DNA of 35,143 bases from an uncultured Clostridium sp. (GCA_900553985.1 USFW01000015.1:1-35143), one strand, 5' to 3'. Numbered from the stretch's first letter, positions 24,320 through 33,003 are shown. Numbers and translations are program-made. The notes: a model not told the origin generated them from the letters alone.

Positions 24320-25825
24320 TTATTTTATTTTGTTTCTTTTGATTACAGCTTTTACTATAGGTGTAAGTACTAATAATAAAAATACAATCATTAATGTACA
24401 ACTAATTGGACGAGTAAAGAATATATTCAAACTTCCACTTGAAATAATAAATGCTTTTCTCATATTTGTTTCAAGTAGTGGAGTTAATACAAATGATAGA
24501 AGCATTGGTGCTGTAGGATAATCATTTTTAGTTAATAAATATCCCACTATACCAGAAATAAACATTACAAGAACTCCATACATTGAATAACTTGAACTAT
24601 AAGAACCAACCACACAAACAACTGTTATTATTGGTATCATAAATTTTACTGGTACTGATAATATCTTTAATAAGAATGGTATAATTCCTATAGCAATCAT
24701 TAATGTTAAAATATTAGATAAAAATAATGAAGCTATAAGTCCCCAAGTAAATTCAGGTTCATTTGTAAATAATAAAGGTCCTGGATTTAATCCCCACATC
24801 ATAAGACCACCAAGTAATACTGCTCCTGTTCCTGAGCCTGGTATTCCTAAAGCTAATAGCGGTGCAAATGCTCCTGCAGCTGCTGCATTATTAGCTGCTT
24901 CGCAGGCTGCAATCCCTTCTATTGCTCCTGTTCCTAATTTTTCTTCTGACTTCATTTGCTGCTGTACTGCATATCCTAAAAATGCTCCTGTTGTTGCTCC
25001 TGCACCTGGAAGAACTCCTACAAAAGTTCCTAAAAGTCCTGAACGTAAAGAAGGAGGAAGAAGCCTTTTGAAATCATGCCTTGTTAATAAACTTTTTCTT
25101 ATTGTTAATTTTGTATTTATTCCTTCATTAGAATTAGTTTTAAATCTTTCATTAACAAGGCTAATAACTTGTGAAAATCCTACTGTTCCTATTACAAATG
25201 GAGTAAAAGGAATACCTCCTAATAAATAAATATTTCCAAAATCATATCTTGGCATTCCTGACAAAGTATCCATTCCCATTGTAGCCATTAGAATTCCAAA
25301 CATTGTTATGATTACTCCCTTAGTTGGATTTTCTCCTACCAGCCAACTTATAGAAGTCATTGCTATTAATAATAAAGCTGTCATTTCAGAAGGTCCAAAT
25401 TTTAATCCTACGTCTGCTAATAAAGGTCCTGTAAATGTTAAAATACAAATACCTATTGTTCCACCAATAAATGAAGCTGTATTAGCTGTAAATAAAGCCT
25501 GTCCAGGTCTATTTTTATTCTTAGCCATTGGATAACCATCTAAAGCTGTACAAACTGCTGGTGAATCTCCTGGAATATTTAATAAAATAGCACTAAAGCT
25601 CCCTCCATACATATTAGAATAATATAATGCACCAAGCATAATGATTGCTGTTGTTGGATTAAATTTATATGTAAGAGGCAACAGTAAAGCAACTCCTGCT
25701 AAACTTCCTATACCAGGCATTGCTCCTACTATTAATCCCAAAAAAGCTCCTAGAAGAGCTACACTTACATTTTCTAATGTAAAAACTACATGAAATCCCT
25801 GAAGTAACAATTGAAAATTTTCCAT
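24320..25825 (-). CDS. tctA: Tripartite tricarboxylate transporter large membrane subunit TctA
   Basis: A 501-residue protein with about twelve membrane segments, the transport channel of the TTT system. Diagnostic stretches are GLIVGAMPGIGSLAGVALLL near residues 30-50, YGGSFSAILLNIPGDSPAV, the PTKGVIITMFGILMAT region and GVLPGAGATTGAFLGY. The two GxxPGxG loops are the expected repeat. Gap to TctC is 19 bp and to TctB 15 bp, with order B-A-C. Uptake is driven by an ion gradient. Confidence 0.95.
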   Translation of the reverse strand: MENFQLLLQGFHVVFTLENVSVALLGAFLGLIVGAMPGIGSLAGVALLLPLTYKFNPTTAIIMLGALYYSNMYGGSFSAILLNIPGDSPAVCTALDGYPMAKNKNRPGQALFTANTASFIGGTIGICILTFTGPLLADVGLKFGPSEMTALLLIAMTSISWLVGENPTKGVIITMFGILMATMGMDTLSGMPRYDFGNIYLLGGIPFTPFVIGTVGFSQVISLVNERFKTNSNEGINTKLTIRKSLLTRHDFKRLLPPSLRSGLLGTFVGVLPGAGATTGAFLGYAVQQQMKSEEKLGTGAIEGIAACEAANNAAAAGAFAPLLALGIPGSGTGAVLLGGLMMWGLNPGPLLFTNEPEFTWGLIASLFLSNILTLMIAIGIIPFLLKILSVPVKFMIPIITVVCVVGSYSSSYSMYGVLVMFISGIVGYLLTKNDYPTAPMLLSFVLTPLLETNMRKAFIISSGSLNIFFTRPISCTLMIVFLLLVLTPIVKAVIKRNKIK

Positions 25826-25840
25826 AATATTTTATCCCCC

Positions 25841-26290
25841 TTACATTATATATTCAAACACTCCCATTGGAAATTGAACTCCTAACCAAAGATAAAACAC
25901 CCCTATTGAAATAGCAGCTGTAACCATTAAAACTAAAATTGTATTTTTCCAGCTCTCTTTCTCAAAAATTTTTAACCATAAAATGACATAAAGAAATAAT
26001 GTAGGAAGAAGACCTATTAAAAATGTCACTGCAAATATTCCTACTCCTGCCATAATAACTAAAATTTCTTCTTTCTTATATTCTGTTTTCTTTTCTTCAT
26101 CTAATGATTGAAGAAAGGCCAAAATACTAGTTACAACCATTACTACTGCCATAATAGATGGAAAAAATCCAGGCATTGGACCATCTACTTTATTCCAAAA
26201 GCCTAATTGCAAAAAACCTACTATTGCAAATACACTTCCAAATAAGGCTGCTATAATTGGTAATAATTGTCTCATACTCATTTTTTTCAT
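25841..26290 (-). CDS. tctB: Tripartite tricarboxylate transporter small membrane subunit TctB
   Basis: A 149-residue membrane protein with four hydrophobic segments, the small partner of TctA. The frame is open further upstream to an ATG at 26350, but that codon lies within the sigma-54 promoter. With a start site near 26322 the translated gene must begin later, and ATG 26290 has GGGGTGAT before it. First gene of the leftward operon of about 8.4 kb that ends at the terminator near 17825. Confidence 0.9.
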   Translation of the reverse strand: MKKMSMRQLLPIIAALFGSVFAIVGFLQLGFWNKVDGPMPGFFPSIMAVVMVVTSILAFLQSLDEEKKTEYKKEEILVIMAGVGIFAVTFLIGLLPTLFLYVILWLKIFEKESWKNTILVLMVTAAISIGVFYLWLGVQFPMGVFEYIM

Positions 26291-26331
26291 TTTATCACCC
26301 CTACTTTTTAATAATTCTTTCGCTTTTTTAA

Positions 26332-26352
26332 TAAGCAATTTATATGCCAATG
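26332..26352 (-). promoter_or_regulatory. Sigma-54 promoter of the leftward tctBAC operon
   Basis: On the minus strand TTGGCAT-N4-AAATTGCTT. The invariant GG (26348-26347) and GC (26336-26335) are 10 bp apart, the fixed sigma-54 spacing. Predicted start site about 26322. Confidence 0.85.
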
Positions 26353-26470
26353 TTCTATTTTTTTATTTTATGTTAAAATAACAGTTACTTTTTTCTAAAT
26401 TAATTACAATTTTTTAATTTTATTTTTTTTAACTTTTATATATTTTTTCCTAAATTTTTTAATTTTTTTT

Positions 26471-26508
26471 GTTTCTAGAAACATTTTGAAACGTATATGT
26501 TTCAAAAT
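26471..26508. promoter_or_regulatory. Activator-site cluster, GAAAC/GTTTC palindromes (left)
   Basis: GTTTCTAGAAAC (26471-26482) is a perfect palindrome. It is followed by ATTTTGAAAC (26483-26492), six bases and GTTTCAAAAT (26499-26508), a second inverted repeat with 10-bp arms. It lies about 150-185 bp upstream of the leftward sigma-54 start, a normal place for enhancer-binding protein sites. Confidence 0.65.
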
Positions 26509-26604
26509 AGTTTTTATTTGTTTATATTCTTTTTTATAATCTTTATTAAAATTTTCAAAAAATTTTTTAAATCTTCGTTATTAAAAAACTCTCTTCATAC
26601 TTTA

Positions 26605-26643
26605 GAAACATTTTTAAACAATGTTTTTGTTTTAAAATGTTTC
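26605..26643. promoter_or_regulatory. Activator-site palindrome, GAAACATTTT arms (right)
   Basis: GAAACATTTTTAAAC at 26605-26619 and GTTTTAAAATGTTTC at 26629-26643 are inverted copies with one mismatch over 15 bp. It lies about 86-124 bp upstream of the rightward sigma-54 start. It shares the GAAAC half-site with the left cluster, so one protein probably binds both. The rest of 26351-26700 is A/T-rich with no gene. Confidence 0.65.
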
Positions 26644-26701
26644 AGGTTATAAAAAAATTTTTTTATAGTCTTTTTAATCTAATATTTACAGTATTTTTTA
26701 T

Positions 26702-26720
26702 TTGGCATAAAAATTGCTTT
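26702..26720 (+). promoter_or_regulatory. Sigma-54 promoter of the rightward operon
   Basis: TTGGCAT-N4-ATTGCTTT with GG (26704-26705) and GC (26716-26717) separated by 10 bp. Predicted start site about 26729, which places ATG 26722 outside the message. Confidence 0.87.
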
Positions 26721-26757
26721 AATGTATATTAAAAAATCTGTCAAAGGAGATGTTAAT

Positions 26758-27585
26758 ATGAATTTATGTTATCAAGTTGCAACCCCAGATGTTACTATTG
26801 CTGATTCTGTAACAGCATACCAAGGGCCTTTAGAAAAAAGTTTTCAAGAACTTGCTGAAATGGGATATGATGGTGTAGAGCTTATGACTTTAAATCCATC
26901 AGAACTTGATTGGAAAGCTGTAAAACAAGAAGCTGAAAAAAATAATTTAAAAATTGCCCTTGTATGTACAGGAGAAATTTTTGGACAATTAGGTTTAAGT
27001 TATACAAATCCAAATGAAGCTAATAGAAAAGAAGCTATTAATAGAACAAAAGAAATTATTAATTTTGCTAGTTATTTAGGAGCAAATATTAATATCGGAC
27101 GTATCAGAGGACAATACTGCAATCAGCTTACAAAAGAAGAAACTGAACAATATGCAGTTGCCGCTTTTCAAGAACTTAGTGATTATGCTGCTTTAAAGAA
27201 TGTAAAAATTGCTTTAGAAACTGTTACTATTATGCAAACTAATTTTATTAATACATTAGAAGATGCTGTTCATATGATAAAAATGGTAGACAGGCCTAAT
27301 TTCAGATTAATGATGGATGTTTTTCATCTTAATTTAGAAGAAAAAAATTTATATCAAGCTATTCGTGATTATAGTGAATATAATATTCACGTTCATTTAG
27401 CAGATAATAATCGTAGATACCCTGGACAATGTGGTTTTGATTTTGAAAAAATTCTTAAAACTTTTAAAGAATGCGGATATGATGGTAATTTCTGTACTGA
27501 AATTTTCCAAATTCCTAGTATGGAATCTGCTGCTCAAGGAGCAATCAAACACTTAAAACCATTAAAAGAAAAAATATATGGTTAA
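26758..27585 (+). CDS. Sugar-phosphate isomerase/epimerase-like TIM-barrel protein (first of three)
   Basis: A 275-residue protein of the AP-endonuclease-2-like TIM-barrel family, which includes xylose/tagatose epimerases, IolE-type dehydratases and some decarboxylases. The metal-binding quartet is visible: Glu154 in IALETVT, Asp187 in MMDVFH, His213 in HVHLADN and Glu248 in CTEIF. The NIGRIRGQ strand at 112-119 carries a substrate-binding Arg seen in epimerase-type members. ATG 26758 follows AAAGGAGATG. Upstream ATG 26722 precedes the sigma-54 start site. It is the first gene of the rightward operon. Not a close paralogue of the other two barrels. Reaction not identifiable. Confidence 0.85.
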   Translation: MNLCYQVATPDVTIADSVTAYQGPLEKSFQELAEMGYDGVELMTLNPSELDWKAVKQEAEKNNLKIALVCTGEIFGQLGLSYTNPNEANRKEAINRTKEIINFASYLGANINIGRIRGQYCNQLTKEETEQYAVAAFQELSDYAALKNVKIALETVTIMQTNFINTLEDAVHMIKMVDRPNFRLMMDVFHLNLEEKNLYQAIRDYSEYNIHVHLADNNRRYPGQCGFDFEKILKTFKECGYDGNFCTEIFQIPSMESAAQGAIKHLKPLKEKIYG

Positions 27586-27608
27586 AACATTTAGAAAGGA
27601 GACTAACT

Positions 27609-28268
27609 ATGAAAAGTATTGCTCTAATTCATACAGTACAAAGCCTTGCTATTTCATTTAGCAAACAATTGCAGGACTTTTTGCAGGAAGATGTAAAAAT
27701 ACACAATATTTGGGATGATTTTCTTGCAAATAATCCAAATGAAATAGGAAAATTTTCTTTAGAAAATAAAAATCGTTTATTCTATATAGTAAAAGCTGCT
27801 GAACTTACTAATGCTGATCTTATTGTTACTACATGCTCAACACTAACTCCTACCATAAAAGAAATAAGATCTTTTATTAAAATACCTATTATTGCAATTG
27901 ACGATGCTATTACTAAAAAAGCTGCTGTAGAAGGGAATAATATCCTTATTTTAGCTACTGCAGAAAGTGCTCTAAAGGCAACAAAAGAAAAAATTCAAGA
28001 AGATACAAAATCTTTTAATACAAAGCCTCGTATAGAAGCTGTTGCCTTAACTGAAGCATTCCAATACTTAAAAAAAATGGATATGAAAAAACATGATGAA
28101 ATTATTAAAAGTTATGCTGCTTCAATAAAAGGATTTGACTGTATTGTTTTAGCTCAAGCATCTATGGCACATTTAGAAAATGATATATCTAATATTACTA
28201 ATTGTTCAGTACTATCAAGTCCTGTATTATGCATGAAAGAAATTCAAGATTTTTTAAAAACTATTTAA
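27609..28268 (+). CDS. Aspartate/glutamate racemase-family protein
   Basis: A 219-residue protein of the Asp/Glu/hydantoin racemase superfamily. The first-half nucleophile lies in VTTCSTLTPTI near residue 77, and the ALATAESALKAT-like segment follows a short linker. The second catalytic Cys of true racemases appears to be replaced in VLAQASMAHLE (Ala-Ser), so a decarboxylase, isomerase or lyase role is as likely as racemisation. AAAGGAGAC precedes ATG 27609. It follows the first TIM-barrel gene by 23 bp and belongs to the same operon. Confidence 0.75.
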   Translation: MKSIALIHTVQSLAISFSKQLQDFLQEDVKIHNIWDDFLANNPNEIGKFSLENKNRLFYIVKAAELTNADLIVTTCSTLTPTIKEIRSFIKIPIIAIDDAITKKAAVEGNNILILATAESALKATKEKIQEDTKSFNTKPRIEAVALTEAFQYLKKMDMKKHDEIIKSYAASIKGFDCIVLAQASMAHLENDISNITNCSVLSSPVLCMKEIQDFLKTI

Positions 28269-28330
28269 TAAATAAGAAAAAGGAGGGTGTATAGATAAAT
28301 ATTAAAAAATATTTATCATACAAAAATAAT

Positions 28331-29158
28331 ATGACAAAAGAAAGAAAACAGGAATTAGATGCATTATGTTTAAAATTCAGAAATGATTTAATTGATCTAT
28401 TGCATAGTATTCAAACTGGACATCCAGGAGGATCTTTATCATGTTGTGAAATTGTAACAACTTTATATCAAGAAATTCTAAATATTGATCCTAAAAATCC
28501 AAACAAAAAAGATAGAGATCACTTTATCCTTTCAAAAGGGCATGCTGCTCCTATGCTTTATTTAAATCTTGCAGAAAAAGGATTCTTTCCAAAAGAAGAA
28601 TTAAAAACATTAAGACAAATTAACAGCAACCTACAAGGACATCCTTGTGTTCATAAAACTCCTGGAGTTGAATTATCTACAGGACCTCTTGGACTTGGAC
28701 TTGGAGCTGGAATAGGAATGGCTCTTGCTGATCGTTATCAAGGTATTAATTCGTATACATATGTTCTTTTAGGAGATGGAGAAATACAAGAAGGAGCCAT
28801 TTGGGAGGCAGCTTTATCTGGAGCTAAATTTAAAGTTGATAAAGTTATAGCTATATTAGATAGCAATGGAGTTCAACTTGATGGGACTTTAGAAGAAATT
28901 ATGCCAATGGGAGATGTTTCTGCAAAATGGGTTGCTTTTGGATGGAACGTTATTCATTGTGATGGTCATGATGTTGCTTCTTTTGCTGAAGCTGTAGAAA
29001 AAGCTAAATCTTCTAATGGAAAACCAAGTATAATCATCGCAAAAACTGTAAAAGGAAAAGGCGTTGATTTTATGGAAGGTAAAAATACATGGCACGGAAA
29101 AGCTATTAATGATGAAGATTATACTAAAGCAAAAGAAATTTTGGGAGGTACAAAATAA
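28331..29158 (+). CDS. Transketolase, N-terminal (thiamine-diphosphate-binding) subunit
   Basis: A 275-residue half-transketolase of the kind common in anaerobes. GHPGGSLSCCEIV near residues 34-46, HFILSKGHAAPMLY, GPLGLGLGAGIGMALADR and the diphosphate-binding GDGE motif followed by DSNG are all visible. It needs the C-terminal subunit that follows, overlapping by one base (TAATG), to move two-carbon units between sugar phosphates. Start: ATG 28331 gives the usual length but lacks a ribosome site; a strong GGAGGG at 28282-28287 lies 43 bp upstream, with a hairpin between. In-frame ATA 28295 would be spaced correctly. A dedicated copy inside a sigma-54 operon points to the pathway and not to housekeeping use. 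Confidence 0.93.
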   Translation: MTKERKQELDALCLKFRNDLIDLLHSIQTGHPGGSLSCCEIVTTLYQEILNIDPKNPNKKDRDHFILSKGHAAPMLYLNLAEKGFFPKEELKTLRQINSNLQGHPCVHKTPGVELSTGPLGLGLGAGIGMALADRYQGINSYTYVLLGDGEIQEGAIWEAALSGAKFKVDKVIAILDSNGVQLDGTLEEIMPMGDVSAKWVAFGWNVIHCDGHDVASFAEAVEKAKSSNGKPSIIIAKTVKGKGVDFMEGKNTWHGKAINDEDYTKAKEILGGTK

Positions 29159-30093
29159 TGGTAAAAAAAATTGCTATCAGAGATGCTTTTGGAGAAGCTT
29201 TATTAAAATTAGGAAAAAATAATACAAACGTTGTAGCATTAGAAGCTGATGTTGGTAACTCAACTAAAAGTATTGTTTTTGGAAAAGAATTTCCAAACAG
29301 ATACTACAATATAGGAATCAGTGAATTAAATATGGTAAATATGTCCGCTGGAATGGCTCGTGAAGGATTAATTCCTTTTGTTAATACTTTTTCCGTTTTC
29401 CTTGCAGGAAGAGGAGGAGATCCTATACAAAGTCTTATAGCATATGACAATTTAAATGTAAAATTATGTGGAACTTATACTGGAATGTCTGATTCTTACG
29501 ATGGAGCCAGCCATCATGCAATAACTGATATGGCATATGTTAGAGCTATACCAAATATGACTGTTATTACTCCGTCTGATGCTATTCAAACAGAAAAAGC
29601 TGTATTTGCTGCTGCCGAATTTAACGGACCTATATATTTAAGACTAAGCCGTGCTTCTGTTCCAGTTATTTATGATGAAAATATTAAATTTGAAATAGGA
29701 AAAGGTATTGTTGTTAAAGATGGAACAGATGTTACTCTTATCTCTACTGGAACAATATTATCAAAAGTTATTGGAGCTGCTGAAGAATTAAAAGCTCAAG
29801 GAATTAATGCAGCTGTTATAGATATGCATACAGTAAAACCTATTGATAAAGAACTTATTATTGAATTTGCTAAAAAAACAAAAGCTTTTGTTACTGTTGA
29901 AGAACACAGTCTTCAAGGCGGATTATTCAGTGCTGTTTCTGAAATTCTTGCTTCTGAATACCCTGTTCCTGTAAAAGCGATAGGAGCTACTCAATTTGCT
30001 GAATCAGGAGATTATGAAGCTCTTTTAGAAAAATATGGTTATGGTGTTAACTCTATTGCAGCTGCAGCTAGAGAAGTTATAACTAAAAAATAA
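29158..30093 (+). CDS. Transketolase, C-terminal (pyrimidine-binding) subunit
   Basis: A 311-residue partner of the preceding gene. The catalytic Glu that activates the cofactor is in GISELNMVNMSAGMA near residue 65. PFVNTFSVFLAGRGGDPIQ, the DGASHHAITDMA loop and the THKP-like DMHTVKPID segment in the C-terminal domain are typical. Start codon overlaps the stop of the N-terminal subunit, so the two are translationally coupled and should be made in equal amounts. Confidence 0.93.
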   Translation: MVKKIAIRDAFGEALLKLGKNNTNVVALEADVGNSTKSIVFGKEFPNRYYNIGISELNMVNMSAGMAREGLIPFVNTFSVFLAGRGGDPIQSLIAYDNLNVKLCGTYTGMSDSYDGASHHAITDMAYVRAIPNMTVITPSDAIQTEKAVFAAAEFNGPIYLRLSRASVPVIYDENIKFEIGKGIVVKDGTDVTLISTGTILSKVIGAAEELKAQGINAAVIDMHTVKPIDKELIIEFAKKTKAFVTVEEHSLQGGLFSAVSEILASEYPVPVKAIGATQFAESGDYEALLEKYGYGVNSIAAAAREVITKK

Positions 30094-30116
30094 AATTATA
30101 ATAAGAGGTTAAAATA

Positions 30117-31031
30117 ATGAACGCTTCATTTAAACAATATATGAAAACAGGAATCATTTTACATATGGCATATAATGGATTAGCTGCTGGAGAAGGGCCT
30201 ATTCTAGAAAGCCTTTATAAAATTGCTACTGATGATTATTTTGATGCAGTTGAGATTACTCATATCAAAGATGAAACAACTAGAAAAAAAGCCGCTGAAA
30301 TGATAAATATTTCTCATATGGATGTTGCCTATGGGGGACAACCTTTACTATTAATAAATGGTCTAAATATAAATCATTTAAATCCAATTGAAAGGCAAAA
30401 AGCAATTAATATTTTAAGAAAAGGAATTGATGAAGCATATGAAATAAATGCAGCAGGATTTTCTTTTTTAGCAGGACAATATGAAGAAGAAACTAAAGAA
30501 AAATCTTTTGAAGCTTTAATTGATTCTACAAAAGAATTATGTAAATATGCTGCTTCAAAAGGAAATATGCCAGTTTTATGTGAAGTTTTTGATTACGACA
30601 TTGATAAAAAATCTTTAATAGGTCCTGTAGAATTGGTAAAACGTTATGCAGACATCATTACAAAAGATTTCAATAACTTTGGATTAATGGTTGACTGCAG
30701 CCATATTCCAATGCTTCATGAAACTTTTGAAGAAAATTTAATACCTATAAAAGAATACATAAAACATGCCCACATGGGTAACACTGTTATAAAAGAAGGA
30801 TGCCCTGGGTATGGAGATTCACATCCAAGATTTGGATTCCCAAATAGTGAAAATGATGTTAAAGAATTAGCAAAATATCTTCAAATTCTTCTTGATATAG
30901 GATTTTTAAATAAAGAAAAACGTCCTATTGTCAGCTTTGAAGTAAAACCTTTTGGAAATGAAGACAGTGAATTAGTAATAGCTAATGCAAAAAGAACTTT
31001 AAACGCTGCATGGCAATTAGTAAAAAAATAA
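30117..31031 (+). CDS. TIM-barrel isomerase/epimerase-like protein (second; paralogue of the third)
   Basis: A 304-residue AP-endonuclease-2-like TIM barrel. Metal ligands are Glu156 (CEVFDYD), Asp193 (MVDCSH), His219 (HAHMGN) and Glu275 (SFEVKPFG). The insertion KEGCPGYGDSHPRFGFPNSE near 226-245 contains two more conserved His/Asp candidates and is shared with the protein at 32068. The two align over their whole length with roughly 40-45% identity by eye. They flank the dehydrogenase gene, as expected for two chemically related steps or two subunits. AGAGGT precedes ATG 30117. The specific reaction is unknown; epimerase, isomerase and decarboxylase are all possible. Confidence 0.83.
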   Translation: MNASFKQYMKTGIILHMAYNGLAAGEGPILESLYKIATDDYFDAVEITHIKDETTRKKAAEMINISHMDVAYGGQPLLLINGLNINHLNPIERQKAINILRKGIDEAYEINAAGFSFLAGQYEEETKEKSFEALIDSTKELCKYAASKGNMPVLCEVFDYDIDKKSLIGPVELVKRYADIITKDFNNFGLMVDCSHIPMLHETFEENLIPIKEYIKHAHMGNTVIKEGCPGYGDSHPRFGFPNSENDVKELAKYLQILLDIGFLNKEKRPIVSFEVKPFGNEDSELVIANAKRTLNAAWQLVKK

Positions 31032-31064
31032 ATTAATTAATAAAATTAGAAAGGAAGGATAAAA

Positions 31065-32033
31065 ATGAAAATAGTTGTATTAGACGGATTTACTTTAAAT
31101 CCAGGTGACTTAGATTGGAAAGGATTAGAAACAATTGGAGAATGTGTCGTTTATGATCGTACATCTTTAAATAATGTACAGGAAGCTATAGACAGAATAG
31201 GAGATGCTGAAATTGTATTCACAAATAAAACTCCTATGCCTAAAGCTTTATTTGATGCATGTCCAAGCATTAAATTTGTAGGCGTTCTTGCTACAGGATA
31301 TAATGTAGTTGATGTTAATGCAGCAAAAGAAAAAGGAATTATTGTAACAAACATACCTACTTATGGAACTGCTGCTGTAGGACAATTTACAATAGCACTT
31401 TTATTAGAAATTTGTCACCATATAGGACATCATAATGAAGCTGTACATAATGGAAAATGGGAAAATAATGCTGACTGGTGTTTCTGGGATTATCCTTTAA
31501 TTGAACTTGATGGAAAAACAATGGGAATAATCGGTTATGGACGTATTGGACAATCAACAGGAAAAATAGCTCAAGCTCTTGGAATGAAAGTTTTAGCATA
31601 TGACGAATATAAAAATCCAAGCTTAGAATCAGAAACTTGTAAATATGTAGAATTAAACGAATTATTAAAACAATCTGACGTTATAGCTCTTCACTGTCCT
31701 TTATTCCCTAATACACAAGGAATAATCAACAAAGAAAATATCGCTAAAATGAAAGATGGAGTAATTATTTTAAATGACTCACGTGGACCTTTAATTGTAG
31801 AGCAAGATTTAGCTGATGCTTTAAACTCAGGAAAAGTTGCTGCTGCTGGATTAGATGTTGTTTCTACTGAGCCTATAAAAGGAAATAACCCACTTCTAAA
31901 TGCTAAAAACTGTATCATTACACCACATATAGCTTGGGCACCTAAAGAATCAAGAAAAAGATTGATGGATATTGCTGTGAATAACCTTGAGGCTTTTATT
32001 GCAGGAAATCCTGTTAATGTAGTAAATAAATAA
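31065..32033 (+). CDS. D-2-hydroxyacid dehydrogenase (hydroxypyruvate-reductase-like)
   Basis: A 322-residue NAD(P)H-dependent dehydrogenase. The nucleotide-binding motif GIIGYGRIGQ is near residues 155-165. The catalytic Arg lies in LNDSRGPLI, the Glu in VVSTEPI and the His in TPHIAWAP. This is the glycerate dehydrogenase/hydroxypyruvate reductase branch by general appearance. It could interconvert hydroxypyruvate and glycerate, which the glycerate kinase of the divergent operon would then use. GGAAGG precedes ATG 31065. Other 2-keto acids cannot be excluded. Confidence 0.9.
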   Translation: MKIVVLDGFTLNPGDLDWKGLETIGECVVYDRTSLNNVQEAIDRIGDAEIVFTNKTPMPKALFDACPSIKFVGVLATGYNVVDVNAAKEKGIIVTNIPTYGTAAVGQFTIALLLEICHHIGHHNEAVHNGKWENNADWCFWDYPLIELDGKTMGIIGYGRIGQSTGKIAQALGMKVLAYDEYKNPSLESETCKYVELNELLKQSDVIALHCPLFPNTQGIINKENIAKMKDGVIILNDSRGPLIVEQDLADALNSGKVAAAGLDVVSTEPIKGNNPLLNAKNCIITPHIAWAPKESRKRLMDIAVNNLEAFIAGNPVNVVNK

Positions 32034-32067
32034 TATCACAAAACATAAAAATTCAGGAGGATTAAAA

Positions 32068-32964
32068 ATGAGAGATTCTATTCATAAATATTTTCAAATA
32101 GGAACAATTCAATGGATGAGTCACCCTACATATGATGTAATTGACTCTATTTATAAATTAGCTTGTGACGATTTTTTCGATGCTATAGAAATTACAAAAT
32201 TTAAAGATGATGAAACAAGAGATCAAGCTAAAAAACTTCTTAAACAATCACATTTAAAAGTTTGCTATGGTGCACAACCTAGACTTTTAGGACCTAAACT
32301 AAATCCTAACGATATTGATGAAGAAGGAAGAAAAAAAGCTGAAGCAACTCTTATAGAAGCTATTGATGAAGCTGAATATTTAGGAGCAAAAGGAATTGCA
32401 TTTTTAGCTGGAAAATGGGAAAAAGAAACTAAAGATTTAGCATATGCTCAACTTTTAAAAACTACTAGAAATGTATGTGATTATGCTGCTAAAAAAGGTA
32501 TGATTGTAGAATTAGAAGTTTTTGACTACGATATGGATAAAGCTGCATTAATAGGACCTGCTCCTTATGCTGCTAAATTCGCTGCAGATATGAGAATGAC
32601 AAATGATAATTTTGGATTAATGGTTGATTTATCTCATTTCCCTACTACTTATGAATCTTCAAAATTTGTTATTCAAACTTTAAGACCTTATATAACTCAT
32701 TTCCATATAGGAAATGCTGTAGTTAAAGAAGGATGTGAAGCTTATGGAGATCAACATCCAAGATTTGGTTTTGAAAACAGCGCAAACGATACAAACGAAT
32801 TATTAGATTTCTTCTCTGTTTTAAAAGAAGAAGGATTCTTTAACGCTAAAAATCCTTATGTTCTTTCTTTTGAAGTAAAACCTTGGGGAGATGAAGATCC
32901 TGAAATAATTTTAGCTAACACAAAACGTGTTGTTAAACGTGCATGGGCTTTACTTGAGGATTAA
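32068..32964 (+). CDS. TIM-barrel isomerase/epimerase-like protein (third)
   Basis: A 298-residue paralogue of the protein at 30117. Metal ligands are Glu150 (ELEVFDYD), Asp187 (MVDLSH), His213 (FHIGNA) and Glu269 (SFEVKPWG). The shared insertion reads KEGCEAYGDQHPRFGFENS. All four ligands are kept in both copies, so both should be active. CAGGAGG precedes ATG 32068. Last gene of the rightward operon; a strong terminator follows 40 bp later. Confidence 0.83.
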   Translation: MRDSIHKYFQIGTIQWMSHPTYDVIDSIYKLACDDFFDAIEITKFKDDETRDQAKKLLKQSHLKVCYGAQPRLLGPKLNPNDIDEEGRKKAEATLIEAIDEAEYLGAKGIAFLAGKWEKETKDLAYAQLLKTTRNVCDYAAKKGMIVELEVFDYDMDKAALIGPAPYAAKFAADMRMTNDNFGLMVDLSHFPTTYESSKFVIQTLRPYITHFHIGNAVVKEGCEAYGDQHPRFGFENSANDTNELLDFFSVLKEEGFFNAKNPYVLSFEVKPWGDEDPEIILANTKRVVKRAWALLED

Positions 32965-33003
32965 TTAACTATTAATTTTGCACTAATATAAAATAGAAAA
33001 TTT

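Noticed and set aside
26291..26350. Upstream ATG 26350 as start of tctB
   Set aside because: It overlaps the sigma-54 promoter, so it would not be in the message.
26722..26757. Upstream ATG 26722 as start of the first TIM-barrel gene
   Set aside because: It precedes the sigma-54 start site near 26729 and lacks a ribosome site; ATG 26758 has one.
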